From a virus, in IMG/VR virus record IMGVR_UViG_3300028559_000025, positions 1 to 64,000 of that record: a DNA stretch of 64,000 nucleotides; one strand, written 5' to 3'. The notes beneath the pieces are model-generated. The model was given only the letters and a program-made list of their open reading frames with translations. It had not been told where the DNA came from and did not search any database. A program made the translations under genes and the position numbers. The stretch's first letter is position 1; each line of letters begins with the position of its first letter. Below, piece after piece: positions 63,937 to 64,000 of the stretch.

Positions 63937-64000
63937 TATGATGCTCCAGTTATATCGTTCACTACTGTCATAATTCCAGTCAATACTGTATATATAGTGT
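63936..64000 (-). CDS. Partial gene, C-terminal end of a - strand protein
   Basis: An open frame enters from the right edge and ends at TAG (63936-63938); its last residues are GIMTVVNDITGAS. The stop overlaps the GTG of the next gene, so the pair looks coupled. Too little is visible for a function. Confidence 0.4.
   Translation of the reverse strand, partial: TIYTVLTGIMTVVNDITGAS

Noticed and set aside
1-64000. Integrase, attachment site or lysogeny module
   Set aside because: No tyrosine or serine recombinase, repressor pair or att-like duplication is seen; the tRNAs show no flanking repeats.

Overview
This window is part of a tailed-phage (siphovirus-like) genome. It is AT-rich, densely packed, and mostly on the + strand up to about 56 kb. 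The last 8 kb are mostly on the - strand. The best host clue is a phage WhiB-family [4Fe-4S] regulator (53.6 kb), a family confined to Actinobacteria and their phages. The AT-rich composition, extended -10 promoters, many apparently leaderless genes, and a proteasome-like Ntn hydrolase fit a low-GC planktonic actinobacterium (freshwater acI-type or marine Actinomarina-type); this host guess is inference. No integrase, excisionase or immunity repressor is visible, so a lytic lifestyle is likely. Portal, major capsid and protease genes are not visible and probably lie left of position 1.

Layout. 0-3.8 kb: head-tail joining and neck genes ending in the tail tube gene and a clear terminator. 3.9-14.2 kb: tail assembly chaperones in an unusual two-gene arrangement (a long G+T-type gene, an endonuclease VII-like gene, then a short G-type gene) and a 2853-residue tape measure. 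14.2-23.4 kb: distal tail, baseplate hub, a lectin-like protein, and a fibre ending in (Pro-Thr)n stalks with Cys-rich modules. 23.5-25.7 kb: two small unknown genes, a prolyl-4-hydroxylase-like 2OG-Fe(II) oxygenase and a PF11397/GT60-type GlcNAc transferase. 25.7-40.6 kb: replication and recombination (helicase, primase, SSB-like protein, DnaE polymerase, MazG, RecA, Cas4-like nuclease, RuvC-like resolvase) and both terminase subunits. 40.6-47.1 kb: an island of exported proteins (S-layer-like protein, PA14/coiled-coil protein, lipoprotein, membrane proteins, secreted subtilase) plus the Ntn hydrolase. 47.1-55.3 kb: tRNA-Asn and tRNA-Gly, Hsp20, a structured terminator/RNA element, CHAP endolysin, LLM-type flavin monooxygenase, SNase, thioredoxin, WhiB, XapX and a holin-like protein. 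55.3-60.1 kb: a glycan island (three or four glycosyltransferases, a nucleotidyltransferase, an FkbM methyltransferase). 60.1-64 kb: three - strand tRNAs, many very small genes with their own promoters, an SGNH-like protein and a sulfotransferase.

How the parts may work together. The most interesting hypothesis is that the fibre's Pro-Thr stalks are hydroxylated by the adjacent oxygenase and then O-GlcNAcylated by the adjacent Skp1-type (GT60) transferase. That would be a phage-encoded hydroxyproline glycosylation pathway, perhaps extended by the glycosyltransferase, methyltransferase and sulfotransferase genes further right. The second main observation is a recurrent promoter design: TGnTATAmT (or near matches) with the start codon only 6-9 nt beyond the -10 box, often with a TTGACA/TTGACT -35 box 17 bp upstream. 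It predicts many leaderless transcripts, including for genes of only 29-55 codons.
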